64,000 bases of DNA from Saccharopolyspora soli (GCF_022678645.1 NZ_JALBWV010000017.1:84683-148682); one strand, 5' to 3'. Positions 1-9,776 are shown, numbered from the stretch's first letter. The notes: generated by a model not told the origin, from the sequence alone. Program-made: numbers and translations.

Positions 1-1
1 C

Positions 2-316
2 GTGGTCGCCCGCATGGCGTCATCGGTGGGCGGTGAGATCCTCCGCGGCGCCATGTCCGAGCTGCACCAGCAGCCCGAGCTCATCCGCGAACTGCGCGAA
101 ATACTGGCTGACGAACCCGGCACCATGATGACCATCCTGACCAGGGCGGTGGCGCGCGGCGAAGCCCGACCCGCGGCGCTGACGCCGCGGGTGGCGGCCG
201 TGCCCGTCGTGCTGCTGCGCCACGAGTACCAGATCAGCGGCCCGGTGCTGGAGATCCCGGACGAGACGGTCGTCGAAATCGTCGACCAGGTCTTCCTGCC
301 AATGGTCCGGACGTGA
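2..316 (+). CDS. TetR-family regulator, C-terminal part (cut by window edge)
   Basis: The reading frame is open to the window edge, so only the last ~104 residues are seen and the HTH domain lies outside. The helical fragment has the look of a TetR C-terminal ligand-binding domain: a segment about duty or loss of neighbours (QPELIRELREIL), then TRAVARGEARP, which is typical of helix 8 in these regulators, and a final hydrophobic helix ending FLPMVRT. It would act as a cytoplasmic dimeric repressor. Targets cannot be judged from this end. The internal ATG codons are not proposed as starts. Confidence 0.7.
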   Translation: MVARMASSVGGEILRGAMSELHQQPELIRELREILADEPGTMMTILTRAVARGEARPAALTPRVAAVPVVLLRHEYQISGPVLEIPDETVVEIVDQVFLPMVRT

Positions 317-369
317 GCGACCCTTGTTCCAGTGTGGACGTTCAACTCCGCGGCGGTCGGCGGAGCTGA

Positions 370-516
370 TCGGTCCACCTCGATCCTGTCCCCGGCTTGG
401 TGTCGCGGGACCGCACCGGCTCTTGGCACGCGGCGGGTGTCCTCGATAACGTGTTGATCTTCGCCGGGCTCGTCCTGCTGCTGTTCGTGCGGGAACGCCA
501 GGCGACCCAGGTGTGA
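370..516 (+). pseudogene. possible tail remnant of a membrane transporter
   Basis: Between the TetR end and the next gene a short frame, preceded by a stop at 367-369, ends with one strongly hydrophobic helix (about VLIFAGLVLLLFV) followed by a basic/polar tail RERQATQV. This resembles the last transmembrane segment and cytoplasmic tail of an MFS-type carrier. No start codon with a ribosome site and no further membrane segments are present, so it is read as a decayed end rather than a gene. Chance coding cannot be excluded. Confidence 0.22.
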
Positions 517-596
517 CCGCGTGCGATCACCCCGGTCGGGCGCGACGATGTGCCGGTCGGGGTCGAGGCTCAGCCGCCGGACAAAGGAGTACGAGC

Positions 597-1283
597 GTGA
601 CGAATCCGCACCAGAACGTCAGCTTCGCCAGCAATGGGCGCACCGCGCACGGATATCTGGCGACCCCGTCCGGTTCGGGGCCTGGGGTGGTGGTGATCCA
701 GGAGTGGTGGGGGTTGACCGACCACGTCGCCGATGTCACCAACCGGCTGGCAGCCGAAGGGTTCGTCGCGCTGGCCCCCGATCTCTACGGCGGGCACACC
801 ACGCACGACGCCAAGGAAGCCGCCCGGCTGATGCAACAACTACCGGTGGACCAGGCGGCCCGCGACCTCTCCGGTGCGATCGACCACCTGCTGGGCCACG
901 AATCCGTGACGAGTTCGTCGGTCGGCGTGGTCGGGTTCTGCATGGGTGGCGGGTTCGCGATCGTGCTCGCCGCGCAGCAGGGCGACCGGGTCGGTGCGGT
1001 GGTGCCGTTCTACGGCACGCCGTCGGTGACCGACACGGACTTCTCCGGCCTGACCGCGCCGATGCTGTGCCACTTCGCGGAATACGACCGGACCATCAGC
1101 ATGGAGACGGTGGCCGAACTGCGCGACAAGATCCAGGAGCAGTCGAAGGTCCGCCCGCAGGTCCACGTCTACCCGGCCGGGCACGCGTTCTTCAACGACC
1201 AGAACCCGGCGGCCTACCACGAGGACTCGGCCCGAACGGCGTGGCCCCGAACCCTCGACTTCTTCCGCCGCCACCTGACCTGA
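597..1283 (+). CDS. dienelactone hydrolase family protein
   Basis: Cytoplasmic alpha/beta hydrolase of 228 residues, the normal length for the family. Dienelactone hydrolases open enol-lactones in aromatic ring-cleavage pathways; many homologues act on other esters, so the substrate is open. Visible residues match the family: Glu36 in QEWWG, nucleophile Cys115 in GFCMGGG, Asp164 in EYDRT and His196 in GHAFF, giving the Cys-Asp-His triad plus the helper Glu. The start is GTG 597 because AAAGGAGT (583-590) precedes it; the frame extends further upstream without support. It stands alone and ends at a bidirectional hairpin. Confidence 0.88.
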   Translation: MTNPHQNVSFASNGRTAHGYLATPSGSGPGVVVIQEWWGLTDHVADVTNRLAAEGFVALAPDLYGGHTTHDAKEAARLMQQLPVDQAARDLSGAIDHLLGHESVTSSSVGVVGFCMGGGFAIVLAAQQGDRVGAVVPFYGTPSVTDTDFSGLTAPMLCHFAEYDRTISMETVAELRDKIQEQSKVRPQVHVYPAGHAFFNDQNPAAYHEDSARTAWPRTLDFFRRHLT

Positions 1284-1287
1284 CCAC

Positions 1288-1337
1288 CGGTCGTGAGTGC
1301 GCAACCGGGTTCTGGACCGGTTGCGCGCTCACGACCG
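1288..1337. terminator. bidirectional hairpin, repeat family A
   Basis: Near-perfect inverted repeat with arms of about 20 bases (GGTCGTGAGTGCGCAACC and its complement, one mismatch) and a short loop. It sits between two convergent genes and contains the stop codon of the minus-strand gene. No U-run follows, as is usual for actinobacterial terminators. The same GTCGTGAGT...ACTCACGAC core recurs elsewhere in the window. Confidence 0.7.
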
Positions 1338-3944
1338 CTGGTTGCCGTCGGGTATTGATCCATCGGTGTTCAGACCGAATTCCAGCAGCCGTTCGGCGCC
1401 TGGGAAATCTCCCCGCTGTGCGAGTTTCACGAGCTGCTGCGACGAATACCGGTCACCCCGCGCAGCGCTTTCGCGCAGCTCCGCGACCTTGCCGTGGTCG
1501 GCGAGCAGCTGCGCAAGCCTGCGGGTTGCCGAATTGTCAGCGTACGTGAAGTTTTGCAGCACTTCCAGTGCTTCCCGCTCGTTGCGTCCATGCATGAACA
1601 GCCTGATCAGCTCATAACGAGCACGATCATTGCCCGTGTCGGCGAGTTGGCGGAGCAGGTCGAGCTTCCCGTTCTTCGCGAGGTGTTCCGGCAACCACTC
1701 AAGTGCCCACTGCTCGCCGACGCGGAGCAGTTCGAGGACTTCCGGCCAGCGTCCCTGCTCGGCCAACAGGTCCGCGAGCATGGCCTTGACGCCGGTCTTC
1801 GGCACGTGTCCGGCGAAATCGCTGACGACGATCCGTTGCAGGAAAGCGATCGCCTCCGCAGCGCGGTTGTGCGCGGCCATCGCACGAACGAGACCTCGGA
1901 GCGTTTCCTCGCGGAGCTCGAAGTGAAGCGACGACGTGGCCCTGTCGAAGATCAACTCCTGGGCATGATCGAACCGACCTTGCTCGGTCAGCAGCTCGAC
2001 GAGCCGGTCCACCTTGCCGCGCGGTGGTTGGTTCGGACCGAGAGCTCGCAGTGCCTCGATCACGTCGATGGCCGGGTCCTGCTCAATTCGCAGCTCCGTC
2101 AACAGCCACTCCGCGTCCGGCGAACCGACCTGGGCGAAGCGGTCGAGCTGCTCGGTGTTGCCCGCCTTGGCGAACTGCCTGGCAAGCCAGCCGGGGCCCC
2201 AACCGTCGTCGACCCGGTCGCGCACCAGCCGCAATGCCTGTTCCGCGCGGCCGCACGTCACGAGCAGGTCTGCCAACTGCTCGCTGGCGGAACCGGAGGG
2301 ATCGCCGCCAAGCCATCGACCGCCCAGCTGAATGTCTCTGCTGCTCGAAGTACTCGCGTTGTCATGTCCGCGTTCGATGTATGTCTTGAGGGTCTTGATC
2401 GCGTCTTCTTCCCGACCGAGTTTCACGAACAGGTGGGCCAACCGGCGGGTCGCCCAGTGGGCGTAAATCCGGGCATCGATGAGTCCCTCCAGCACGGCCA
2501 ACGCGTCTTCGTCGCGTCGTTGGTCAATCAAGGTGTCCACGGCTGCCACGTACTCTTGCCTTGGCAGGACCTCCTCCAGGGTGTCGTGTTCGGGATCGAA
2601 CTCGGCCAACAGCGCGACGGCCTCTTCGACGCGACCGTACTCGGCCAGCACGGGGACCATCCGCTCTTGAAAGAAGGGGTTGGCCGTGCTGAGGCTGCGG
2701 CGGTACAAGGCGTTGCCGTGCCGGTAGAGCAGGCGGTGGTAGGCGTTTTCCGCGAACAGGTACTGGTCGAACGGGTCCGTGGTGTGCGTTCGGAGCGCTT
2801 CCCAAAGGGAGTCCGGTACCAACGCCCTGCGCCGGGTCGCCCGGCCGTGCTGTTCGAGGTAGTCGTGCAGTTCGTAGCCGTCCGGCGGACCTGCTCCGGG
2901 ATGGTGGCGTCTCGGCACGAGAGCGGTGATGCCGTATTGCGCGTCGTCGGCGGCTCGGGCCAGCCCCTGTGCGAACCAGTCGTGGGGCGGATCGATTCGA
3001 TCGGGTTCGCTGAGGTAACCGTGGGCGGCATCGGTCAGCAGGGCGCGTGGCAGCAGGCTCTTCGAACCGAGGCGTCGGACGTCGATCACTGCTGCGATGA
3101 TGGCCGCCGCGTAGCGGTCTTCCGGCGTATCGGGGTGTTCGAAACGCTCCACCAGGGCAGGGCCACCAGCCAGGGTTTGGATCACCTTGCGGTCTGCGCC
3201 GGTCGCGCTGGCTGCTTGGGAAAGGCGCGGATCGATCAGCTCGCCGCTGCGAAGATCTGCCAGGTCTGCGTCGCTGAACTGCTCGGCCACCCGAATCCGG
3301 CGCACCGAATGCTGCAGCAGCGCTCGCGCGTACGGATGATCGTTGGTCGTGTCGGCGATTAGTTCCGCCCAGTACTGCGGCCACAACGTGCCCAGCACCA
3401 CCACCGGGCCGGGAATTGAACCGTCCAGCAGCATGCGCAGGCATGCCGCGGCAGCTTCACCTGCGGGCCCGGTGAGGAAGTTCTGGGTTTCGTTGAGCCA
3501 GAGCACTGAGCCGGGCACCACTTTGCCGCTCCGCAGTAGGCTCACCAAACCATCAGCCGTGCGCGGGTGGTGCAGCGGCCAGTTGCTCAGCGTTTCGTGG
3601 CTCCGCACGGATTCGTAGAGGGCGCGGGTCTTGCCGGTGGAGGATCCGCCGGTCAGCACCACCATCAGGCTGCGAGTGGGGTCGACCAGCTGGGCATCGA
3701 GTTCGCCATCGTGCGTTCGGCGCAGGTATCGCGGTAGTTCCGGCAGTTGCTCGTTCGCGGCCGACAGGACGATCGCTCGGTGCACATCCAGGTCGAAAGG
3801 GGTCCAGTCGCCGACCGGCCGGGGGACTGGACCGCGCGCAGCGGTCTGCGGGGCGTGCAGGTGCACGTCACCTGCGATCGTTCCCGCTTGCACGACATTG
3901 GTGAAGTCACCGGTCGCCTCGTTTCGCGCGATCTCCTCCGCCAT
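1329..3944 (-). CDS. STAND-like NTPase with TPR-type repeats and RHIM-like N-terminal motif
   Basis: 871-residue cytoplasmic protein. Residues 8-30 hold a short Gly/Asn/Val motif, NVVQAGTIAGDVHLH, of the kind found at the N-terminus of many actinobacterial NTPase-repeat proteins; its V-Q-A-G core resembles RHIM-like amyloid signalling motifs. A P-loop follows at about 98-106 (TGGSSTGKT) and a hydrophobic strand VLWLNET near 147-153 as a candidate Walker B. From about residue 400 the chain is a run of amphipathic helical pairs with A-x-x-x-L repeats (EEAVALLAEF, EDALAVLEGL, EDAIKTLKTY), i.e. TPR-like. Such architecture is typical of NLR/STAND-like signalling or conflict proteins. No effector domain is fused, and no partner is adjacent. 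Function is inferred from architecture only. Confidence 0.72.
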   Translation of the reverse strand: MAEEIARNEATGDFTNVVQAGTIAGDVHLHAPQTAARGPVPRPVGDWTPFDLDVHRAIVLSAANEQLPELPRYLRRTHDGELDAQLVDPTRSLMVVLTGGSSTGKTRALYESVRSHETLSNWPLHHPRTADGLVSLLRSGKVVPGSVLWLNETQNFLTGPAGEAAAACLRMLLDGSIPGPVVVLGTLWPQYWAELIADTTNDHPYARALLQHSVRRIRVAEQFSDADLADLRSGELIDPRLSQAASATGADRKVIQTLAGGPALVERFEHPDTPEDRYAAAIIAAVIDVRRLGSKSLLPRALLTDAAHGYLSEPDRIDPPHDWFAQGLARAADDAQYGITALVPRRHHPGAGPPDGYELHDYLEQHGRATRRRALVPDSLWEALRTHTTDPFDQYLFAENAYHRLLYRHGNALYRRSLSTANPFFQERMVPVLAEYGRVEEAVALLAEFDPEHDTLEEVLPRQEYVAAVDTLIDQRRDEDALAVLEGLIDARIYAHWATRRLAHLFVKLGREEDAIKTLKTYIERGHDNASTSSSRDIQLGGRWLGGDPSGSASEQLADLLVTCGRAEQALRLVRDRVDDGWGPGWLARQFAKAGNTEQLDRFAQVGSPDAEWLLTELRIEQDPAIDVIEALRALGPNQPPRGKVDRLVELLTEQGRFDHAQELIFDRATSSLHFELREETLRGLVRAMAAHNRAAEAIAFLQRIVVSDFAGHVPKTGVKAMLADLLAEQGRWPEVLELLRVGEQWALEWLPEHLAKNGKLDLLRQLADTGNDRARYELIRLFMHGRNEREALEVLQNFTYADNSATRRLAQLLADHGKVAELRESAARGDRYSSQQLVKLAQRGDFPGAERLLEFGLNTDGSIPDGNQRS

Positions 3945-3961
3945 GTGCCGATTATCACCGC

Positions 3962-4004
3962 TCGTGAGTGCGCAACCGGCCCAGAACCCGGTGTGCCCTC
4001 ACGA
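3962..4004 (-). terminator. hairpin after operon A, repeat family A
   Basis: Imperfect inverted repeat (TCGTGAGTGCGCAACCGG against CCGGTGTGCCCTCACGA) downstream of the SDR that ends the minus-strand operon and upstream of the NTPase start. Position and fold suggest the operon terminator. Confidence 0.6.
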
Positions 4005-4077
4005 CTGATCGGGGTGTTACTGCTGGCCCTGTCACGCGAGTCAATCGCGCACCTATTGGGAAATTCTCGCCTCCTGG

Positions 4078-4812
4078 TCAGATGTGGCGTCCGCCGGTGA
4101 TTTCCAGGACGCAGCCCGTCATGTACGACGACAGGTCGCAGGCCAGGAACAGCACCACCTTGGCGACCTCTTCGGGTTCTCCCGCGCGCTGCATCGGGAT
4201 CTCGGCGAGTTTGGCCTGCCACACGTCCTCGCGCAGCGCCGCGGTCATGTCGGTGCGGATCAGGCCCGGCTGCACCGCGTTGACCCGCACGCCCTGGTGC
4301 GCGACCTCCTTGGCCGCTGCCTTTGTCAACCCGATGATGCCCGCCTTGGCCGCGCTGTAGTTCGTCTGGCCGATCATGCCGACCTTGCCGGAGATCGACG
4401 AGATGTTCACGATCGAACCGCTGCCCTGCTCGCGCATCACCGCGGCGGCTGCCTGGGTGCCCAGCCACGCGCCCTTGACGTGCACGTCCAGGACCGCTTC
4501 GAAGTCGGCGAGCGTCATCTTGCGCATGGTGGCGTCGCGGGTGATGCCCGCGTTGTTCACCATGACGTCCAACGCGCCGAATTCGTCGGTGGCCGTCCGC
4601 ACCGCCGCCTGCACCGCGTCCGCGTCGGTGACATCGCAGGCCACCCCGAGCGCGATGCCCTCGCCGCCCAGCTTCGCGGCGGATTCCCGTGCGTGCTCGG
4701 CGTCGATGTCGGCGAGCACCACCTTCGCGCCGTGCGCGACGAAGTTCTCCGCGATGGCGAATCCGATCCCCTTGGCGCCGCCGGTGATGATCGCGACCTT
4801 GTCCTGCAACAT
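4078..4812 (-). CDS. SDR oxidoreductase, 3-oxoacyl reductase/3-hydroxyacyl-CoA dehydrogenase type
   Basis: 244-residue classical short-chain dehydrogenase, likely NAD(P)(H)-dependent. Cofactor motif TGGAKGIG at 10-17, NNAG at 86-89, catalytic Ser near 139-141 and Y152-x3-K156 (NYSAAK) are all intact. FabG-like enzymes interconvert 3-hydroxy- and 3-oxoacyl thioesters; as last gene of an acyl-CoA operon it most likely oxidises the 3-hydroxyacyl-CoA intermediate. Start ATG 4812 is chosen because GAGGAGG lies six bases upstream; the open frame continues through the neighbouring gene on shadow codons. It follows the DUF35-thiolase gene by 25 bases. Confidence 0.88.
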   Translation of the reverse strand: MLQDKVAIITGGAKGIGFAIAENFVAHGAKVVLADIDAEHARESAAKLGGEGIALGVACDVTDADAVQAAVRTATDEFGALDVMVNNAGITRDATMRKMTLADFEAVLDVHVKGAWLGTQAAAAVMREQGSGSIVNISSISGKVGMIGQTNYSAAKAGIIGLTKAAAKEVAHQGVRVNAVQPGLIRTDMTAALREDVWQAKLAEIPMQRAGEPEEVAKVVLFLACDLSSYMTGCVLEITGGRHI

Positions 4813-4837
4813 GAAGTCCTCCTCGGAGAGTGTTCGG

Positions 4838-6424
4838 TCACAGCGTGCTTTCGGTGCCGAAGATCGCGGTGACCTGGCTGGACAGCACACCGCCGTTGCC
4901 GTGCGCGAGCGCCACGTCGGCGCCTTCGATCTGCCGCGCACCGCAGTCGCCGCGCAGCTGCCGGACCGCTTCGATGATGGTGAAGATCCCGTACATGCCG
5001 GGGTGGCAGTAGGAAAGGCCCCCGCCGTTGGTGTTGACCGGTAGCTTCCCGCCCGGGGCGATCTGCCCTTCGGCGACGAACGCGCCGCCCTCGCCCTTCG
5101 CGCAGAACCCGAGGTCCTCCAGGAACAGGACCGGGTTGATGGTGAAGGCGTCGTAGAGCTCGACCACATCGACGTCCTGCGGCGTCAGCCCGGCCATCCC
5201 GAACGCCCGGCTACCGGATTCCACCGCCGCGGTGACCGTCAGATCCGGCATCGCCGAGATGCTGCGGTGCGAGGTCGCCTCGCCAGCCCCGAGCAGGAAG
5301 ACGGGCTTGCCGGGCAGCTCCCGCGCCCGCTGCGCGCTGGTCAGCACCACCGCGCCGCCGCCGTCGGTGACCAGGCAGCAGTCCAGCTTGGTCAGCGGAT
5401 CGCTGATCAGCCGCGCGGACAGCACTTCCTCGCGGGTCAGCGGCTCGCGCAGGAACGCCGCCGGGTTGAGCTGCGCCCACTGCCGCGCGGCCACCGCCAC
5501 GTCGGCCAGCTGCTCGCGGGTGGTGCCGTACTGGTGCATGTGCCGCGCGGTCGCCATCGCGTACATGCTGATCGGGTGCCGGGCTCGGTAGGGCGCCTCG
5601 AACGGGTTCGGCTTGGACGGCGAGACCAACCGACCGCCATCGGAGCGCTGGGTGCTGCCGTAGACGATCAGCGCCGTGGAGATGATCCCGGCGTTGATCG
5701 CCGCTGCGGCGTGCAGCAGGTGCGAGACGAACGAGCTGCCACCGATGGTCGATCCGTCGACGTATTTCGGCCTGATGCCGAGGTATTCGGCGGTGTCCAT
5801 GCCCGACATCGGGTAGTACGACGACGCGGTGAACAGTCCGTCCACTTCGGACTTCCGGATGCCCGCGTCGGCCAGCGCCCGCACCGTCGCCTGCCCGACC
5901 AGGTCCAGCGGGGTCAGGCCCGGTGCGACCGCCCCGAGATCCGACTCGGCCACCCCGACGACCGCAGCGGTGCCGCGCAACGTGGTGTTCGAAGCCCCAG
6001 CGCCCGTTCGACTGACGCGAGCGGGAACGGGTTGCTGCTCGGGGCGGCCCGTGGTCCGGAACAACGCGACCGGCGTGCCATCCTCGTCGGCCACGGCGAA
6101 CGCGACGCGGGACCCGATGACCACCTGGTCGGGATCGACGTCGTCGACCCGCGACATCATCCGGAAGCCCTCGTCGAGATCGATCAGCGCGACGTTGTGC
6201 ACCCCGCTGCGGCTGCGCACCGCAGTTGTCGAGTAGACGCTCCCGAGCCCGCTGCTGCGGTGCCAGCTCAGATCATCGCTGCCGCAGTCCGGGCACAGCA
6301 CACGCGGTGGGAACACCACCGCCGAACACTCGCCGCAGCGCTGGTACCGCAGCTCACCGGCCGCCAGGCCGTCCCGGAACACCGTCTCGGGAGCTGCCCC
6401 GTCCAGGGGCGTCAGGTCGTTCAT
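4838..6424 (-). CDS. DUF35 (Zn-ribbon/OB-fold) fused to thiolase-like domain
   Basis: 528-residue fusion. Residues 1-120 form a DUF35 module: a rubredoxin-like zinc ribbon with C30-x2-C33 and C44-x2-C47, then an OB-fold. A linker of about 30 residues leads to a lipid-transfer-type thiolase fold (about 155-528). The C-terminal half keeps [13 protein letters not shown] with the thiolase His, but the first Cys position reads GGSSF and the final CxGGG block reads HGNGG, so both thiolase cysteines are absent. This pattern is known from Ltp2-like proteins, which with DUF35 partners cleave a beta-hydroxyacyl-CoA by retro-aldol chemistry. In operon B the same two parts are separate genes. Start ATG 6424 is preferred over the upstream GTG-type extension because of GGAAGG upstream. 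Confidence 0.85.
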   Translation of the reverse strand: MNDLTPLDGAAPETVFRDGLAAGELRYQRCGECSAVVFPPRVLCPDCGSDDLSWHRSSGLGSVYSTTAVRSRSGVHNVALIDLDEGFRMMSRVDDVDPDQVVIGSRVAFAVADEDGTPVALFRTTGRPEQQPVPARVSRTGAGASNTTLRGTAAVVGVAESDLGAVAPGLTPLDLVGQATVRALADAGIRKSEVDGLFTASSYYPMSGMDTAEYLGIRPKYVDGSTIGGSSFVSHLLHAAAAINAGIISTALIVYGSTQRSDGGRLVSPSKPNPFEAPYRARHPISMYAMATARHMHQYGTTREQLADVAVAARQWAQLNPAAFLREPLTREEVLSARLISDPLTKLDCCLVTDGGGAVVLTSAQRARELPGKPVFLLGAGEATSHRSISAMPDLTVTAAVESGSRAFGMAGLTPQDVDVVELYDAFTINPVLFLEDLGFCAKGEGGAFVAEGQIAPGGKLPVNTNGGGLSYCHPGMYGIFTIIEAVRQLRGDCGARQIEGADVALAHGNGGVLSSQVTAIFGTESTL

Positions 6425-6442
6425 CGCTTGCGTACCTTCCCG

Positions 6443-6470
6443 GTCGTGAGCGACCACTCCCACTCACGAC
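6443..6470 (-). repeat. short family A hairpin inside operon A
   Basis: GTCGTGAG and CTCACGAC form an eight-base stem around a 12-base loop, at the end of the acyl-CoA synthetase gene and just before the fused DUF35-thiolase gene. It overlaps the stop codon. It may attenuate or stabilise the mRNA between the two cistrons. Confidence 0.45.
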
Positions 6471-8593
6471 CCATCCGTGACCACCGCCAGGCAGTCCACC
6501 GCGACAGCGCCGTTGCCGACCGCGTCCACCAGCAGCGGGTTGACGTCCAACTCCGCGATGTCGTCGGCCAGATCGACAGCCAGCCACGACAGCCGCGCCA
6601 CCACGTCCGCAGCGGCGTCCAGGTCGCGTGCGGGCTTGCCTCGCACCTCCCCGAACAACCGGCTGCCGCGCAACGATGTCAGCAGGCGCTTCGCCGCGTC
6701 GGTGTCCAGCGGCGCCACGCCGACCTGGCTGTCGGCGAGCACTTCCACCAGCACGCCGCCGAACCCGACGACCACCACCGGACCGAAGGCCGGGTCGCGC
6801 TTGATGCCCACGATTAGTTCGGTGTCGCCACCGGCCATCCGCTGCACCAGCAGTCGCGCGCCGGGATCACCGGCGTCGCGGGCGACGCGCAGCAGTTCCT
6901 CGGCAGCGGTGCGGATTTCGGCGTCGTCGGTCAGTGCCAGCCGAACCCCGCCGATGTCGGACTTGTGTCCAATGTGGTCGGACAGCAGCTTGACCGCGAC
7001 CGGGCCGCCGAGGTCGTGCGCCGCCGAGACGGCGGCATCCGGGGTTTCGACCGGGAACGCCCCGGCGCACGGCACGCCGTATGCGGCGATCAGCCGACTC
7101 GACTGGTGCTCGTCGAGCTGCGTGCGGCCGTGCTCGCGGGCGTCCCGGATGATCGCGCGGGCCACCTGCTCGTCGATGTCGGTGGGCCGCGTCGGGTTCG
7201 GCAGCGGCGGTCGCAGGCTGAAGTCGGCGAGCGCGCCCAGCGCCGCCGCGGCCCGTCCGGGGTCGGTGTAGCACGGAATGCCGAGCTCCTGAAATTGCTG
7301 GCGAGGTCGACCGCTGCCGCCGGTCCACACCACGACCAGTGGTCGGTCGGTGGACCGGTATGCCTGCTCGATCGCGTCGATCAGCTGCGTGGCCGCGTTG
7401 TCGGCGTTGCCCAGCAGCACCGCGATCATGTCGGTGCCCGGGTGTTCGACGGCGATCTCCAGCGCCCGCCGCAGCATGCCCGGTTCGCTGAGCAGCGCCG
7501 CGGTGAGATCGACCGGGTTGCGCGGCGAACCGAACGGCGGGATGACCTCGGCCATCCGCCGCTGCCACGCCTCGTCCCAGGGCTGCACCTGAAGACCGTT
7601 GCTGCTGGCCATGTCCGCCATCAGCACCCCGGCGCCGCCGGACAGCGACAGCGTGCTCAGCCGCCGACCTCGGGTGCGTCGACCGGCGGCGAACACCAAC
7701 CCGGTGTCCAGCAACCGCTCCATGCCGTCCAGCCGGATGATGCCGAACTGCCGGGTCGCGCCGTCGAACACGGCGTCCTCCCCGGTCAGCGACGCGGTGT
7801 GCGATCGCGCGGCACGCGCCCCGGCCTCGGAGCTGCCGACCTTGACCGCCAGGATGGGTTTGTCCAGCTCGTGCGCCCGGCGGGCCACCGCCAGCAGCTC
7901 GCGACCGTGGTGCACGCCTTCGAGGTAGGCCATCAGGACTTCGCTCTCGGCGGTCTCGACCAACCCGCCGAGCACTTCGGCCACCGACAGGTCGGCCTCG
8001 TTGCCGGTGTTGAGGAAGTGGGAGATGCCCAGCCCGGCGGCCTGCGCCGCGCTGAAGATGAAGGTGCCGAAAGCCCCGCTCTGGCTGACGAAAGCCACCG
8101 GCCCCTCGCGCAGCTCGGTGCTGTCGTCCATCGCCGAGGTGAAGGTGGGCAGCGCGCGATCGCGCAGGCTGAACATGCCCAGGCAGTTCGGGCCGAGCAC
8201 GCGGATGCCGGTCTCGGCGATGACCACCTGCAACTGCCGTTGCAACAGCTCACCGCGCTCGCCGATCTCGGCGAACCCGGAGGCGCCGACGATCGCGGCC
8301 GGAATGCCGCGTTTCGCGCAATCCCGGACGCCGTCGACGACCTTGTCGGCGGGCAGCATCACCATCGCCAGGTCGATCTCGCCGCCGACCTCGTCGAGGC
8401 TGCGGTAGGCGGGCAGGCCCTGCACCTGCGTGCGCCGGGAGTTGATCGGCAGCAGTCGACCGGTGTAGCCGAAGCGCTTCATCAATTCGATGGGGCGGCC
8501 GGACAACTTGACCGGATTGTCCGAAGCGCCCAGGATGGCGATCGATCGCGGATGCAGCAGTCGTTGGATTGCCGAGCTGTCAACGGCGCCCAC
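6464..8593 (-). CDS. ADP-forming acyl-CoA synthetase (acetate-CoA ligase family)
   Basis: 709-residue single-chain NDP-forming acyl-CoA synthetase, cytoplasmic. Order of domains: CoA-binding Rossmann domain (about 1-135, SIAILGAS), succinyl-CoA-synthetase-like flavodoxin domains (to about 460) with the phosphorylated swinging-loop His265 in RSHTASLTG, and a C-terminal ATP-grasp domain with HKSDIGGVRL. It would activate a carboxylic acid to its CoA ester at the head of the operon's pathway. GTG 8593 is chosen as start because GAGGAGGGG lies just upstream. A close functional counterpart sits in operon B (33381-35468). The acid used is unknown. Confidence 0.88.
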   Translation of the reverse strand: MGAVDSSAIQRLLHPRSIAILGASDNPVKLSGRPIELMKRFGYTGRLLPINSRRTQVQGLPAYRSLDEVGGEIDLAMVMLPADKVVDGVRDCAKRGIPAAIVGASGFAEIGERGELLQRQLQVVIAETGIRVLGPNCLGMFSLRDRALPTFTSAMDDSTELREGPVAFVSQSGAFGTFIFSAAQAAGLGISHFLNTGNEADLSVAEVLGGLVETAESEVLMAYLEGVHHGRELLAVARRAHELDKPILAVKVGSSEAGARAARSHTASLTGEDAVFDGATRQFGIIRLDGMERLLDTGLVFAAGRRTRGRRLSTLSLSGGAGVLMADMASSNGLQVQPWDEAWQRRMAEVIPPFGSPRNPVDLTAALLSEPGMLRRALEIAVEHPGTDMIAVLLGNADNAATQLIDAIEQAYRSTDRPLVVVWTGGSGRPRQQFQELGIPCYTDPGRAAAALGALADFSLRPPLPNPTRPTDIDEQVARAIIRDAREHGRTQLDEHQSSRLIAAYGVPCAGAFPVETPDAAVSAAHDLGGPVAVKLLSDHIGHKSDIGGVRLALTDDAEIRTAAEELLRVARDAGDPGARLLVQRMAGGDTELIVGIKRDPAFGPVVVVGFGGVLVEVLADSQVGVAPLDTDAAKRLLTSLRGSRLFGEVRGKPARDLDAAADVVARLSWLAVDLADDIAELDVNPLLVDAVGNGAVAVDCLAVVTDGS

Positions 8594-8615
8594 GAACCCC
8601 TCCTCGCTAGATTCC

Positions 8616-9758
8616 TCAAATTTGGCGCAGCAGTTGCTTCGCGATGATCAGCTTTTGGATCTCGCTGGTGCCTTCGTAGATCCGGAACACCCTTGAGTCG
8701 CGGTAGAAGCGCTCCACCGGCACGCCGCGCATGTAGCCGGATCCGCCGTGCACCTGCACCGCGCGGTCTGCGACGCGGGAAACCATTTCGCTGCAGAACA
8801 ACTTCGCGCACGACGGCGCGAGCCGGGTGTCCACCCCGGAGTCGTACTCGCGGGCGGCCTCCAGCACCATCGACCGCCCCGCGTACAGCTCGGCCTGCGA
8901 CTCGGCGAGCAGCGCCTGCACCAGCTGGAAGCGGCTGATCGGTTTGCCGCCCTGCTCGGCCTCGGCGGCGAAGCGCACCGACTCCTCGACGATCCGGGTG
9001 GCCAGGCCGACGCAGATGGCCGCGATGTGCAGTCGGCCGCGGGTCAGCGACGACATCGCCGCGGCGAACCCGGTGCCCTCCTGCCCGCCCACGATCGCCG
9101 TCGCGGGCACCCGGACGTCGTCGAAGAACACCTCGGCGGTGTGCGCCCCGGCCTGGCCCATCTTGGCGTTCGGCGGCCCGATCCGGACCCCGTCCCAGCC
9201 GGTCTCGACGAGCAACACCGAAATTCCCCGGTGCGCCTCGGCTTCCTCGTCCGTGCGGGCGAACACCACCAGCAGATCGGCCTGCGGCGCGTTGGTGATG
9301 AACCGCTTGGCTCCGGAGAGCACATACGCTCCGCCATCGCGAACCGCCTTGGTGCGCACCGAGCTCGGGTCCGAACCTGCTCCGTCCTCGGTGAGCGCGA
9401 ACGAAGCGATGGCCGCACCGGACGCCAGCCGGGGCAGCCACTCCTGCTTCTGCTCCTCGGTGCCGTACTTGACGATCACCTGCCCGGCGATGCCGTTGTT
9501 CGTGCCGAACATCGAGCGGAACGCCGGAACCGCGTAGCCCAGCTCGATGGCCAGCCGGACGTCCTCGCTCATCGAAAGGCCGAGCCCGCCGTACTCCTCG
9601 GGCAGGGCGAAACCGAACAGTCCCATCTCGGCGGCGGCCGTGCGCAACCGCTGCGGGATCGCGTCCGTCTCCTCGATCTCGTCCTCGCTGGGCACCACCT
9701 CGTTGCGGACGAAATCGCGGACGGTGCGCAGGACGTCGTCGAACACGTTCGGATCCAT
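8616..9758 (-). CDS. acyl-CoA dehydrogenase
   Basis: 380-residue FAD-dependent acyl-CoA dehydrogenase, full length for the family. N-terminal helices, a central beta-domain with FALTEDGAGSDPSS (FAD/substrate contact) and the C-terminal helical domain with VHGGSGYMRG are present; the catalytic base is Glu362 in IYEGTSEIQ, the position used by medium- and short-chain enzymes. It introduces the 2,3-double bond in an acyl-CoA and passes electrons to ETF. ATG 9758 follows GAGGAGA. It lies 22 bases before the acyl-CoA synthetase and 18 bases after the transporter gene, hence the same operon. Confidence 0.9.
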   Translation of the reverse strand: MDPNVFDDVLRTVRDFVRNEVVPSEDEIEETDAIPQRLRTAAAEMGLFGFALPEEYGGLGLSMSEDVRLAIELGYAVPAFRSMFGTNNGIAGQVIVKYGTEEQKQEWLPRLASGAAIASFALTEDGAGSDPSSVRTKAVRDGGAYVLSGAKRFITNAPQADLLVVFARTDEEAEAHRGISVLLVETGWDGVRIGPPNAKMGQAGAHTAEVFFDDVRVPATAIVGGQEGTGFAAAMSSLTRGRLHIAAICVGLATRIVEESVRFAAEAEQGGKPISRFQLVQALLAESQAELYAGRSMVLEAAREYDSGVDTRLAPSCAKLFCSEMVSRVADRAVQVHGGSGYMRGVPVERFYRDSRVFRIYEGTSEIQKLIIAKQLLRQI

Positions 9759-9776
9759 CGCTCTCCTCACCACTGG

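Noticed and set aside
1494..3362. Long plus-strand frame opposite the NTPase gene
   Set aside because: Antisense shadow of high-GC codon bias; no ribosome site and no recognisable domain, while the minus-strand frame has a P-loop and repeats.
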